Source: Hypomesus transpacificus (Eukaryota > Chordata > Actinopteri > Osmeriformes > Osmeridae). From it: 64,000 nucleotides of DNA. The first letter of the stretch is position 1, and every line of letters starts with the position of its first letter. A program made the translations under genes and the position numbers. Where the stretch lies: the NCBI RefSeq assembly GCF_021917145.1, contig NC_061078.1:2906064-2970063 (forward strand). Reading direction: 5' to 3'. The notes below the pieces were generated by a model. That model worked only from the letters and a program-made list of their open reading frames with translations, was not told the DNA's origin and ran no database searches. Positions 50,161 to 60,693 of the stretch are shown piece after piece.

Positions 50161-51405
50161 TGAGATGTCTGCTCTTTTCTAGGAAATGTTACGGAGGGGA
50201 CCAGGGGATAGGGGAGACCGGGGTTGGTTGGCACACTTTTCACTGACTGCCATATTTCTCTGGCATCATTTATGATAGAATATTCTAACCAGCAGCAAAT
50301 GAAACGTTATGGTCTAAGCCATAATTAAATATGTTTACAAGTACACAAATAATTGTTTTAAATGTGGTGATTTGAGATTTAAATCATGTTGTGCATTTGT
50401 GCCAACCAGCCCCATCACGGGGTTGGTTGGCACACAATATGGGGTTGGTTGGCACAATGTTAAAATGCTATAGTTACACAAAATGAAGCAAGCAATAGAA
50501 ACAATTTGAACATTTAATAAAAGAGTGTAACCAATTAATCATTCTATAACATGTTTTATGCAATTTAGTAGAAGGAATGTTTGTATTAAACCTAAACCTA
50601 TGCCTAATCCTCAGAATCAGGCAAAAAGACTGAAGAACGGAATGTTGACAACAACATTCTTATTAGACAACATTTAAAAGGGATAATAACCCCAACAGTA
50701 GCCTAACAGTAGCCCTCTTAGTAGCCCCTCTCCCCCATCAAACTTATAATACATGTTTTAGCACTTTTTGATTAAATTCCTATATCTTCAAAATCACTGT
50801 GCCAACCAACCCCGCTCAAATTTAACCCAATTTTGTGATTAAATTATGTTGGCTATCTACCATCACTCATCACAAACTTTCAAATTTTAAATGAAAATGT
50901 AGCTGATTCCTATGTCTATTAACTACATGTAACATGTTTTAAATATCTTTAGCTGACACAGTTTTATAATAAATTCAGTCCACAGACCACTTTTTTACTT
51001 TTGATACTATAAAAGTGAAATGTTACCCTCACCAAAACAGTTTGTGATTTTCAGATGTTTTAACATAGTAGATGAGTGCAGGTCGAGAAAATAAACATTT
51101 TGATGTTACAATTTTGTTTCTGTGACCTTCAAAACGACCCAAAAATGCTGTGTGCCAACCAACCCCTGTAGCCAACCAACCCCGGTCTCCCCTACACATT
51201 ATATCAGGCCGTTTTTTCACCTAATATAATGTATACCCCCTCCCCTAACATGCAAAGGGTCTGTCCTGCCAATATGTGTGCTATGTTCTGTGTTCTTTTG
51301 GTCACAATGAACAACCTGAGATAATATGGAGATGACTGCTCTTTTCTAGCAAAAGTTACAGAGGGGATTGTACAGAGAGGCTGTTTTTTCACCTGATATA
51401 ATGTT
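50161..51405. repeat. Duplicated host repeat, one copy interrupted by an element
   Basis: The word GAGATGTCTGCTCTTTTCTAG and what follows (about 50,163-50,203) recurs at about 51,329-51,370. The sequence right of the inserted element (about 51,205-51,232, GTTTTTTCACCTAATATAATG) recurs at about 51,380-51,405. The second copy is continuous and shows the pre-insertion arrangement. Confidence 0.65.
50211..51192. mobile_element. Non-autonomous inverted-repeat element, about 980 bp
   Basis: The ends are exact inverted repeats of about 22 bp, GGGGAGACCGGGGTTGGTTGGC on the left and its complement on the right, each flanked by TA. The terminal word GGGGTTGGTTGGCAC recurs inside in both orientations (about 50,419, 50,441, 50,800 and 51,153). 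It also forms a 15-bp-arm hairpin at 50,399-50,433. No transposase frame is present. The TA flanks suggest TA-targeting transposition, but the superfamily is unknown to me. Confidence 0.7.
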
Positions 51406-51452
51406 GCAGGGTCTTTGATTCCGAGTGGTTCGCACGTGCTGCGTCCCGCGAA

Positions 51453-51469
51453 GGGGGGGGGGGGGGGGG
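51453..51469. repeat. Poly-G tract (17 G)
   Basis: A pure G run right of the duplicated repeat, following GC-rich CGTCCCGCGAA. Confidence 0.9.
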
Positions 51470-51873
51470 CTCATGAAAGCCGTGCATCTGATCGCACAAC
51501 ACCTGCAACAACTCACAGGGGAGGTGGGGGAGGAGCAAAGTGAGCTTGAGCAAAGAGAGAGGAGCGGTGTTTGCACAACCACTATTCATTGTGCTGAATT
51601 TAAAGTGAAATTTAAACTTAAGTATCGATCTCATTACTTGAATATCGATCAATACTTATACCAACGTTGGTATCGATACTATCAATAGGAGATCGATCCG
51701 CCCACCCCTAGAATCTGAAAGACTCGTCTTGCTGAGACTGGAGACAAATATTTGTTTGCGAAAGAGAAGAAATTAGGCTAGTGTGGCATTATGATACAGT
51801 TATGAACCGAATTGTGAGACATGTTTGGAAGGTGGCTTCTGTAAGTGCAAGCAATTTATTTGGATGTATTATT

Positions 51874-51952
51874 GGGTCAGATGGGTGAGCGGTTAGGGAA
51901 TCGGGCTATTAATCAGAAGGTTGCCGATTCGATTCCTGGCCATGCCAAATTA
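51874..51952 (+). mobile_element. tRNA-derived SINE, 5' part only
   Basis: The stretch matches the tRNA-like head of the SINE at 48,710: GATGGGTGAGCGGTTAGGGAATCGGGC, then TCAGAAGGTTGCCGATTCGATTCC and CATGCCAAATTACG. The body and tail are missing, so this copy is truncated. It lies about 265 bp upstream of the serf2 start codon. Confidence 0.75.
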
Positions 51953-52216
51953 CGTATTTATTTATTTGTATTGTGCGTTTTTAGATATCGCCATAAAACC
52001 CAGATAATTTGAAGGACATGTTGTGGATTCCAAAACGCTTTCAGGATGTTCTCGCGTTATATAGTCTCGCGATGTTGGATCAACTTCACCAGCGGAACAA
52101 TAGTTGGTAGGTTGTTCTCGGACGTGCGGGAAAGCAGAAATTGGCTCGACTAGGAGAGAGTGAGCGGCCCTTGGGGTGAGCTTATCTGGAGTTCGAGAAG
52201 CATCAACAACATAAAA

Positions 52217-53321
52217 ATGACCAGTGGGTATCAACATATTAACTAACCGTAAGGCGTCTTATGTTTATACCATGACAATGATGTAAGCCTATACATAACC
52301 AAAGTTTATCCTTTTTTGTGGCATCTGCTATGCATAGACATAGCGACGAGTGCTGCGGTGGTGTTGCTAGCTAACGTCCTGAGTTTGAGGACATCTGTTT
52401 TTACAGTGCAACTAACCTAGGCTTGCTTTACACCCAGTCATATGCATGTCCGATGTGGTTATCAAATACTGTACATTCTATAAATAATAATCAAAATCAA
52501 AATAAGTGGGTAGGCCAAACTCTTCTAATTCGAATTACAGGCTAATGACATGTTGGCGTGTTCTAGATTCAGAACGTTGTATATTTAGGTTGCTAGTCGC
52601 ACTGGTTAACCTATACCAGTGATTCCCAACCCATCCTGCCTGTTTTAAACGTTTCCCTGCTCCAACACACCTGATTCAAATGAATGGTCATAAGCAGGCT
52701 TCTGCAGAGCTGGATAACAACCCATTCATTTGAATCAGGTGTGTTGGAGCAGGGAAACATCTAAAACAGGCAGGACAGGGTGCCCTTAGGATCAGGTTGG
52801 GAACCACTGACCTATACTACTAGCATGAGCTAGGTAGTTATCTTGGTAGCCAGCTAATTTAGTAAACAGGAGCCCACCTTTCCACGTTGGCTATGGCTAA
52901 CTATATCTCAGGTTGCTTTAGCCTTAACAGGCTGTAGCTCTGATAGTTTATCCTATGTATGTTCAGATACTAGCTAAGTACATTCATTTTATGTACAGGA
53001 GGAAATCAACGTGATCTTGCCCGCTTAAAGAATGCCAAGAAGCAAGGGGACCAAAATAAGGGGAAGAGGAGCAATGATGGTTTGTCTGCTGCAGCCCGTA
53101 AGCAGAGGTAGTGTGTCATCTTGACAATTTGTGCTCAATTGAGTTTGCATGTACACACATACTACAATAGCGTAGTCGTCAGTGTAGTTAAGCAGTCACT
53201 TTATAATATGGGATAGTTTATTATTCCAACTCACCTGAATGTGATCTCTTGTAGGGATGCAGAGATAATGCAACAGAAGCAGAAAAAAGCAAGTGACAAG
53301 GGAAGTGACAAGTCTAAATAA
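52217..53321 (+). CDS. serf2: Small EDRK-rich factor 2
   Basis: Three exons, 52,217-52,223, 52,999-53,107 and 53,255-53,321, join in phase to give 60 aa. The product starts [18 protein letters not shown], continues [20 protein letters not shown] and ends in a Lys/Ser/Asp-rich tail. This is the conserved SERF family: very basic, largely disordered, nuclear/cytosolic proteins reported to modulate amyloid aggregation and bind nucleic acid. Exon 1 codes only Met, Thr and the first base of Arg before the gtgggt donor, as in SERF2 of other vertebrates. The nearby ell gene fits the human ELL3-SERF2 neighbourhood. Intron 1 carries a hAT-like element. AATAAA lies at 53,505. Confidence 0.95.
52617..52809. 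mobile_element. hAT-like miniature inverted-repeat element (193 bp) in serf2 intron 1
   Basis: The ends are CAGTGATTCCCAACC and GGTTGGGAACCACTG. The inner arms also pair (CTGCTCCAACACACCTGATTC with GAATCAGGTGTGTTGGAGCAG). The element is flanked by identical 8-bp duplications ACCTATAC at 52,609-52,616 and 52,810-52,817. Termini and duplication length fit hAT. There is no coding capacity. The long arms could fold in the pre-mRNA. Confidence 0.9.
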
Positions 53322-53504
53322 CCTTGGAAAAGGAGTCCAGTTCGTAAAGGACGTCCCTCGCTTCGCTTACTTCTGAGTTTTGAGAATGGAGCAATCATAC
53401 TGTCTAGGTTCCGGAAAATAGAATCCTACAAACCTATATTCTTTCCTATGGCAAATTACATTGTGTGTTGAATTTTGGATTAGTTTAAAATGTTAATCTG
53501 GTGA

Positions 53505-53510
53505 AATAAA
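53505..53510 (+). terminator. serf2: Polyadenylation signal of serf2
   Basis: AATAAA lies about 185 bases after the serf2 stop, and further AT-rich AATAAAG words follow. It is the first clear signal downstream of the stop. Confidence 0.6.
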
Positions 53511-53529
53511 GTTTGCCCACTTAAAAACG

Positions 53530-54290
53530 TGTTTCATTAAAAAGTGTCAATTGTGTTGGAGAATAAAGCTACATAACAATTGTGTATTTTTGTATCAATC
53601 ATGACCCACTGACCCCAAATAAAGTGTGTCTTTTTAGTTCACATTTACTGGAGTTCATTTTCAGAGAAATGCATTCAATTTAACAATAACTCATTGGTCT
53701 GACTTCTTGGCACTTGTTCTTTGTGGGACTCATGATAGTTATGGCATCTTACACAACTACTAATAGGAATATGTTAATAGGAGTATGTACGTAGTCAGTT
53801 GGGTTTAATGAAAGATAACATGTCTAACGATGCCATTGTAAGTAATCCATTTTAAAACAGACAATAATTAACTTGAGTTTTGTGTACACATCCTAATAAG
53901 AACTACACAGTCATTGCTTACGGATTACATTTTTTATCTTGGTGCTATTGACCTTGAACTCTGAAAATAACATCCTTGTGCTCAATTCTACCAGATTTAT
54001 TCACATCACACACCATGAAGAACATCAAGAACATCAATCATTCCGAGTGTGACAATTAGTGACCTCCACTGCATCTCACAGGATCTCAGTACTAATTTCA
54101 TCACTCGTTTGTATTCCATTTTATCTCTGAGTCTACATCAAATGGTTTCAGAATATAAAGGGATCAATGAGAGTAATTACAAATTTGCTAGGGAATGAAT
54201 GGTAAAATACATCAGTTGACATCCAAACAATAATCTATTTTCTTAAACCCTTAACCCAAATGAGAATATTGTTTCGTGTTTTGACATATA
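53530..54290. other. Tail-to-tail intergenic DNA between serf2 and the aminopeptidase gene
   Basis: AT-rich sequence with no supported coding frame. A second AATAAA-type signal near 53,620 could be an alternative serf2 3' end. Nothing else is recognised. Confidence 0.5.
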
Positions 54291-54411
54291 GGCCCAGTTT
54301 CTCAGACATGGAGTAAACCTAGTCCTAGATTAAAAACTTCAATGGAGATCTTCATTTAAATGTTCTATTACTTTAGGACTAGTCTTACTCAATGTCTGGG
54401 AAACTGGTTCC
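54291..54411. mobile_element. Miniature inverted-repeat element (about 120 bp)
   Basis: The left end (GGCCCAGTTTCTCAGACATGGAG) and the complement of the right end (GGAACCAGTTTCCCAGACATTGAG) match, and the arms meet at CCTAGTCCTA / TAGGACTAG. This hairpin-like pattern is familiar from small fish DNA elements. Flanks are similar AT words (CATATA / TTATAT), so the exact duplication is unclear. It lies just beyond the 3' end of the aminopeptidase gene. Confidence 0.65.
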
Positions 54412-54430
54412 TTATATGCTGTACATTTTT

Positions 54431-54436
54431 TTTATT
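54431..54436 (-). terminator. Polyadenylation signal of the aminopeptidase gene
   Basis: On the minus strand AATAAA occurs 27 bases after the stop codon (54,463-54,465). This predicts a very short 3' UTR that ends just before the miniature element at 54,411. Confidence 0.55.
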
Positions 54437-54462
54437 GTATTAATCCACATTGATGACCTGTC

Positions 54463-57400
54463 CTAAATACGAATATGGATGGTAGTTCCCCATTTAAAGC
54501 GATACGCAACCTCCTTCTTGCAGAATAAATATGATTTGAAGCTGTTGGGGTATGTCTTCTGTAGCCAAGATTGAATGGTCACTGTGTTAGTTTTAATCCA
54601 ATGCATGTTCACTTTGATTGTTTCCAAAGATTGCTTGACGAAGGACATATAACTTAGTTTTTTCTTTGTCACAAAGAAGTCGTAAACCTAGAATAGGACA
54701 GAGACAAAAACATTAAATTCTTCCTCTTCAGACTCAACATTTGGACTGTTTGACTGAATTGTTTGTGAGAAAGATCTGTTACAATTACCTCATCATATTT
54801 CTCAGTAGAATTAAAATGGGATGTAGTAGATTTTACAATACCAGACAAATAAGGTGACCCCAATGGATACCTATGGCAATAAAGAAGTTTTAACTTTGTT
54901 AAGGAGAAACCTGATTTCAATAGCATGCTCAGCTCAACCATTCATCAACATAAGTACTATATATACAAACATAAATGCTTTATGCAACTCAATTATGCAA
55001 TGGCACCTACTTCAACAAGATCTGTTCCCAGTGTTTCTGCAGGAATTTCCACACCATCTCATTGGTTGTGGGTCGGAATGCCAGCTGCTCCACAATGAGG
55101 GAGAAGTCCTGAGTCTTGATCACATGGTGCTGGAGAGACGCATTCAGCAACCTGAATGCAAACTCAGTAGTTTAGGCTAATCCCCGCAACCACCCAAACG
55201 GCTTGTGTTGTCGGACATAAAGCCAGCCAGGCTGTAGACATAAACACCTGGAGAATGGCCCTTTGACATATTAGGTAGAGGATACACATCTTACTCTCAT
55301 CAGAATACCTAAGACCATCCCATGTATTATTGGGAGAACCCTAGGGTTCAGTTGATATAGTGTCTAGGTAAACCTATCAAAATAAGGTGCTTGTTTTTGT
55401 GTGTTTTACCCACTGTTCTGAAACAAGGTGAATACATGATAAACTTGCCATTGTATCTTGCTCTGACTGGTGGTGTGACAGAGAGCGGCTAGCATGATGG
55501 CCTTTTCTTTACAAGATGTATTCTGCTGGTACTTTTTCAGAAGGAACTTCCACTCGATATGACCTCCTTTCCTGACACCCACCTGGAATATCAGCCCCCG
55601 CAATGTAGCAGGCAGTCTGCATCAAAATGACACAAAAAACAAGCACTGAAGTTAGCAACATGTCATGAAGCCTACTGGCCACCAGGTGGCAGAATGTACT
55701 AAAATAGAATAATCAGCAATTATTTTGCAGCAATTTGATGGAGATTATCTGGGTAAGGGCTCGGCTGAGGGAGTTGTGAAATGGGCGAGATAGTTTGTTT
55801 TACATAGCCTATATATATATATGTATATATAGTATGGTTCCTCTCACGGGTGGTCTCCATTTTTGGCCATCCAGAAGTGGAAGAGGCGCAGGGCATTTTG
55901 CTCTGTTTCTGGGGAGCGTCCCAATCGGGCTGCCAGTTCCAGAAGCTTGACTCTCCTGCTCTGGAAAGGCAAAGACCCGGCATCCTCCCAACGCTGGGCG
56001 TCCGCCAGCCTTCCCAGCATGCTCCACAGGTGCTCCTACACACAGGCACAAAAAAGGGGTTGAACAGTGACGCCAGATGCTGGAGGATATTATAGAGGAA
56101 CTAATCATCCTAAATCGACCCCTGTGGTGATTTGACAGATGTAATATGGAGATACAATAGCTATGTCCTCTGGTTGGCTAAGAAGAACATCAGTCAAATT
56201 CTTGACTTTCAGTTGTTTTTTGTCTAAACGTGGCCTAGGGGTGTGTTTGTCGTTGTGCAGTATTGATTTAATTGTGATGGAAGTGGCATTTCTCACCTTG
56301 AGAAGATGAGCAATGCAAGGTTGTTTGTTGAAGGAGAATTTGTGTATCATGTTGGTCATGTGATTGATAAAGACGGTTATGGGCAATAATTCATGTTCTG
56401 TCTTCATGAACAGAGTGTATTTGAATGCTTCACAGTAGTGCAAGGATCCTTGTCTGAGGGCGAAATGGGTTCATCTTTATTATGAATGGCAACAGTATAC
56501 AGAATCAAATTGCTTTTTAAAGCAACAAACTGCAGCCTAACTCTACATATATATGAACTGTATGCAGTTGACACATACCCAAACTAATGAGAACATTCTA
56601 TACAAAGCTATGCCATCATCCTGGCCCCATGTAGTGCAGAATGACTAAACTCTGTACCTGGCCAGATGAAAGGTGTCATCGATCAGTCCGGCCCTGTCAG
56701 CAGAGCTGAAGCGAGCCTGTCCCCCCTCCAGCTGTGTGACCAGGCCTAGCAGTGTGTGGCTGTCATAGAAGACCCTGTAGAAGCCACTGGAGTTCACATT
56801 GGCTTTGATCCATGTCACCTCCTCTGGAAGATCAATGATCTCTGAGCAAAAGAAAAAGGGGGATGAGGAGGTCTGCAGGGATATCAGAGTTACTGCTTCA
56901 GGCTTATGTAGATTTGGGTGTTCTAACCCAGTTCTTTTGCTACTTGCCATCAATACTAAGTGTAGTGTGTTAAGGTCTGGACTGACCACATTCATACTCT
57001 CTGGCCACTTTAATTCACCCTAGAAGTAAATCAGTTTCTTTTTTTCAATTTCATCATCAACGAACCATTGTCATGAAATATGCACTGCAGTCATTAAAAC
57101 AAAATGTAAGCTGACTGTAATTGATTTAATTTTGAAACACACAAAAGCACTTTCACAGCACGATGATTTGTTAATAATGAATACCAAATTACCTTCTTTG
57201 CTTGTCATCAAATGAATGGTGACAGTGGATGAGCTACTGGTGTAGAAAGTAAATGGGATCTGCCACAAGGAGCTAACATCAACAGAAAAAAATACATTAG
57301 AATTCAGTTCTAGGAAGCCTAGACAGCCAGATAGAGGGACAGAAAGAGAGCGAGAGAGAAAAGAGAGAAAAAAGCATGAGACAACTGTAGAGAGACAGAG

Positions 57401-60097
57401 ATGGACAGATAGACGACAGGAGGGCTTTGTTTTAATTACTCTGTGTCATTCTGAGGCAAGATGGTGAAAAGATCCTGTCGCAAGTGGATGTGCGTCCCCT
57501 GAATGCTCACTGACACAACAGGATATCCCCTTTGGGTTATCCATGTGTCCATCAGGGCTTTCACATCAGTGAACATGTGATTCTGCTGGGCTGTCTGGGT
57601 AGGAAATAAGGGAATTATTCAGCTGGCAGCTTCATCTCAGTAGGAATCAGATATAAGTAGACAGACAGGCAGACAGAGACAAATGGACAGACGGACAGAA
57701 CCTCTGACATTGCTGTCCACAGGTCGTCTGGTTGTGCATTGTTGTAGAGATGGGTCCTCAAATAGCTTTGAATTCCACTAAGGAACACATGGTCTGACAG
57801 ATACATGTGGAGCATTCCAAGAACACTTGCGCCCTGTGACAAAATGTAAAGATTACAATTACAACAGTTACATTGACAGAATCTGCAACATGCAAAAAAC
57901 ACTTCTTTTGAGAATTTCAAGTTGCTATGCACGTGTCTGTTAATGTATGTTTGTTTATGTGCGTGACCTTGGAGTAGGATACTGCATCAAACATCTCTCT
58001 GATCTGAGTGGAGCCGCTGACGGGTAGTGACACAGAGTGAGTGGTCAGGAGAGAGTCTCTCTCCAGGGCTTTGTACATGTTCATCAAGAGATACTGGTCC
58101 TCCTGCAACACAACAACACACCATGTAACTAAGGCCTGGTATTTTTCCACAGTAACCACCATGGGTTACACTGTATTCAACAACTATTGACCTAGTGGGC
58201 TTTTCCTGAGTAACTTGTACAGTAAAAGTTGTGTAAAAAAGAAAATGTATGCTTGTCACTCACCATACCCCAGTGAGGTTCTAGGTGTTTTATGGCTACA
58301 TACTCCAAGTAGCTGGCAAAGCCTTCATTCAGCCACACGTCATCCCACCACTGCATGGTCACCAGATTCCCAAACCACTATAATTATGTTTGGGATACAT
58401 ACTGTAAGGTATACACTGCCCAGGGATTTCACATGTAAAATGATGAATCCAACCGCATAGATAGAGGATGACAAACAGTAGTGTATGACAGTATTATCCG
58501 AGGTTGCTTTGTGAGTCCTACCTGGTGGGCCAGCTCGTGAGCGGTGACGAGACTGACCCAGGACCGTCCCCTCAGGCTGTCCCGGTGTTCCTGGTACAGC
58601 AGGGATGTCTCCCTGAACGTCACCAGACCCCAGTTCTCCATGGCTCCTGCCTCAAAATCAGGGATTGCCACCAGATCTGGACACATGGTTCTTGGTCATT
58701 GGTGAAGGGCCAAAGAGTAGGTCAGATATGTTTTTCTATCATGTAATCCGTACCTATTTTTGGTAAGGGGTATGAGATCTTGAAGTACTCCTCATAAAAC
58801 TCTAGGATATCCACAGCTACTTTGAGAGCATGGTGAGTTTGGTTTATCTGATGGTCTGCCGCAAAGACTGAAACCTGTCACAAACCCCCAAAAGATTTCT
58901 ATTCCATCTCGTAAACAAATTCAAAAGGCAATGATGCGCAATTTCTGTGTTATAATACGAGTACTTCATGACAAAAGAGCAAACCTTGACCCCTTTCTTG
59001 GTCTGTGCTGTGTTCTGGGCAAAGTCACAGACGACAAAAGCCACCAGGTAGCTGCTCATCCTCGCACTAGCCTGGTAGTGGTCCTCCTCCAGACCATCTT
59101 GCAGTGCTTTGGTGTATAACTATAAAAAGAGAGATATCTTAAAATATGCATTAAAACATATATTGTCTTTATGATTCTCAAAACTCTTTGATAACACTAA
59201 GGTTAAACAAAAATCTGTTTCTACATTGCAATTATCACAACACAGAAAACAACACAATCAAGAATTAAGTAAACTAATATAATTTAGGCACTCATTTATT
59301 CACCTCTGGCATGTTAGAGAGGGATATTTGTCCAGCCTCCCTTACCACCACCAGAGAAAACAGGGCTTTCATTCCAGGCTCATCAAAACAAGGGAAAGCC
59401 TCTCGGGCATAACTAGGCTCAAAGTTGGTCGCCACGATAGTTCTGATCAAGAAAAAACAATACACTCATCAATAGAACCTCTAGCACTCCTCGAAACCTG
59501 AGTTTTTAAGACACATTCTTTTTCCTACCTGAGGTCTCCATCTGGTGTCATGTAAGTGGCTTTGTAGAGACCTGAGTAACTCCTGGAGAAGTTCCCGGAA
59601 TAGGAGATGGAGAGCTGGAACTGATGTCCTGCTTTGAGAGGAACGTCTGAGATCAAAGCCAGCTGCTCATTGGCTTCTGACTCCAACACACGTAGGGACA
59701 CCTGGTTCTTCACTGACCTTTCCTGTCTTCCATTAGCTTCATGGAGAAGAATCTGTTTCTGTATCTCCACTGGCTGCGCCCGTCTGTAAGTGGCAGCGGG
59801 CTGGGTGAGGTCTCTGAGAACAACTTCCTTGATGGCCAGACCCTTGCTGTTCAGCACAATAAGTCTGGTGTCGTTCAACACCGTGACCAGGATGTGAACC
59901 TGACCAGTGAAGGTGTTGGCGGTGAGGTCAGGGTGGATGCAGATGAAATACTGGTCGGGTTGAACGACGATGGGAAGCCTCTGGTTCCTCCATGGAAATG
60001 TTTCCTCTGAATTTTCTGTATTTATCTCATTGGATGGTCTCTCCAGCTCAGCCCAGACAGCAGCCAGACACCAGAGAAGCCACACAGCAGACACCAT
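54463..60097 (-). CDS. erap1: ERAP-type M1 zinc aminopeptidase
   Basis: ERAPs trim peptides in the ER lumen for MHC class I. Seventeen exons in phase give 959 aa: 59,529-60,097; 59,304-59,442; 58,985-59,119; 58,754-58,874; 58,522-58,676; 58,264-58,377; 57,968-58,102; 57,702-57,833; 57,440-57,594; 57,193-57,272; 56,658-56,841; 56,297-56,453; 55,848-56,035; 55,449-55,616; 55,011-55,151; 54,789-54,870; 54,463-54,687. A hydrophobic signal peptide ([16 protein letters not shown]) is followed by PWRNQRLP. The exopeptidase motif GAMEN is at 332-336 and zinc ligands are HELAH (368-372) with E391 in NEGFA. The likely catalytic Tyr is at about 454 (SYSKG). A C-terminal ERAP1_C-like helical region follows. 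There is no N-terminal transmembrane anchor, so it is not ANPEP or LNPEP. All active-site residues are intact. The choice between ERAP1 and ERAP2 is open, so the symbol is provisional. Intron 14 is GC-AG. Confidence 0.93.
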
Positions 60098-60680
60098 GGC
60101 AGCAAAACCAGTCTAAACTATGGAAGACATACAGAAGGTCACACTGCACAAACAGTGAGAACAAGGAGGGAATTTGGGATGATGGCACCAAAGAATGATG
60201 GCACCAAATTGAATAGAATCTCGATGAACACTTACCAAGGAGGAGTGCTCTGTCAGTATGCGTGCTGACTGTCACAGAACAATGCTAAAGTGAGAGTCAA
60301 AGCTAATCTTTCTCTCCACTCTGATAAGAGTCAGTTTTGCACAGCCATGATACTATAGGCTTCATTCACATTTCTCCCAAAGGTTTTGCCATGTAAAAAT
60401 GGAATAGTACTCCTCATTGTTGATACTACTGCATTTGTCGGTCCATGTGTATGTCACAACCAATGTAAAACAAATTGTAACAATCACAAATAATGTATCC
60501 AACTGTAGTTTTGTTCACTTTCAGTTTTATGCAAATGTATCTTTTGCAACTCAAATTTCAGATTCCAATCAAGCCTTTTAGAATGGGCATAAGTCGCTGA
60601 GCCTATGCAAATGACACGATAAAGTATTTAAAAGGAATGACCCAGCACAATATAATCCGAAATAATACAACCCAAAGACT
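60098..60680. other. 5' leader and promoter region of the aminopeptidase gene
   Basis: The minus-strand leader should start within a few hundred bases right of 60,097. An AG acceptor (cttccatag) just upstream of the ATG suggests an intron in the leader. A GAAA-rich stretch occurs but no promoter element can be named firmly. The 3' end of the neighbouring semaphorin gene probably lies at the right edge of this interval, so the two genes are tandem and closely spaced. Confidence 0.4.
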
Positions 60681-60693
60681 ATATTCAAAAACA

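Larger units (their letters stand above)
40200..52200. other. Gene-poor, element-rich interval between ell and serf2
   Basis: The two genes are transcribed away from each other, so both promoters face this 12-kb interval. No full gene is supported inside it. It contains a palindrome at 43.9 kb, a 27-bp tandem repeat at 44.3 kb, a probable old repeat at 47.1 kb, two SINE copies, a LINE fragment, a nested inverted-repeat element and a poly-G tract. A possible isolated first exon at 49,184-49,238 (minus) is listed separately. Confidence 0.6.

Noticed and set aside
56645-60097. Assignment of the peptidase to ANPEP because of the 15q26.1 neighbourhood
   Set aside because: The N-terminus is a signal peptide without a membrane anchor and stalk. 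The PWRNQRLP start and exon peptides match the ERAP group better.
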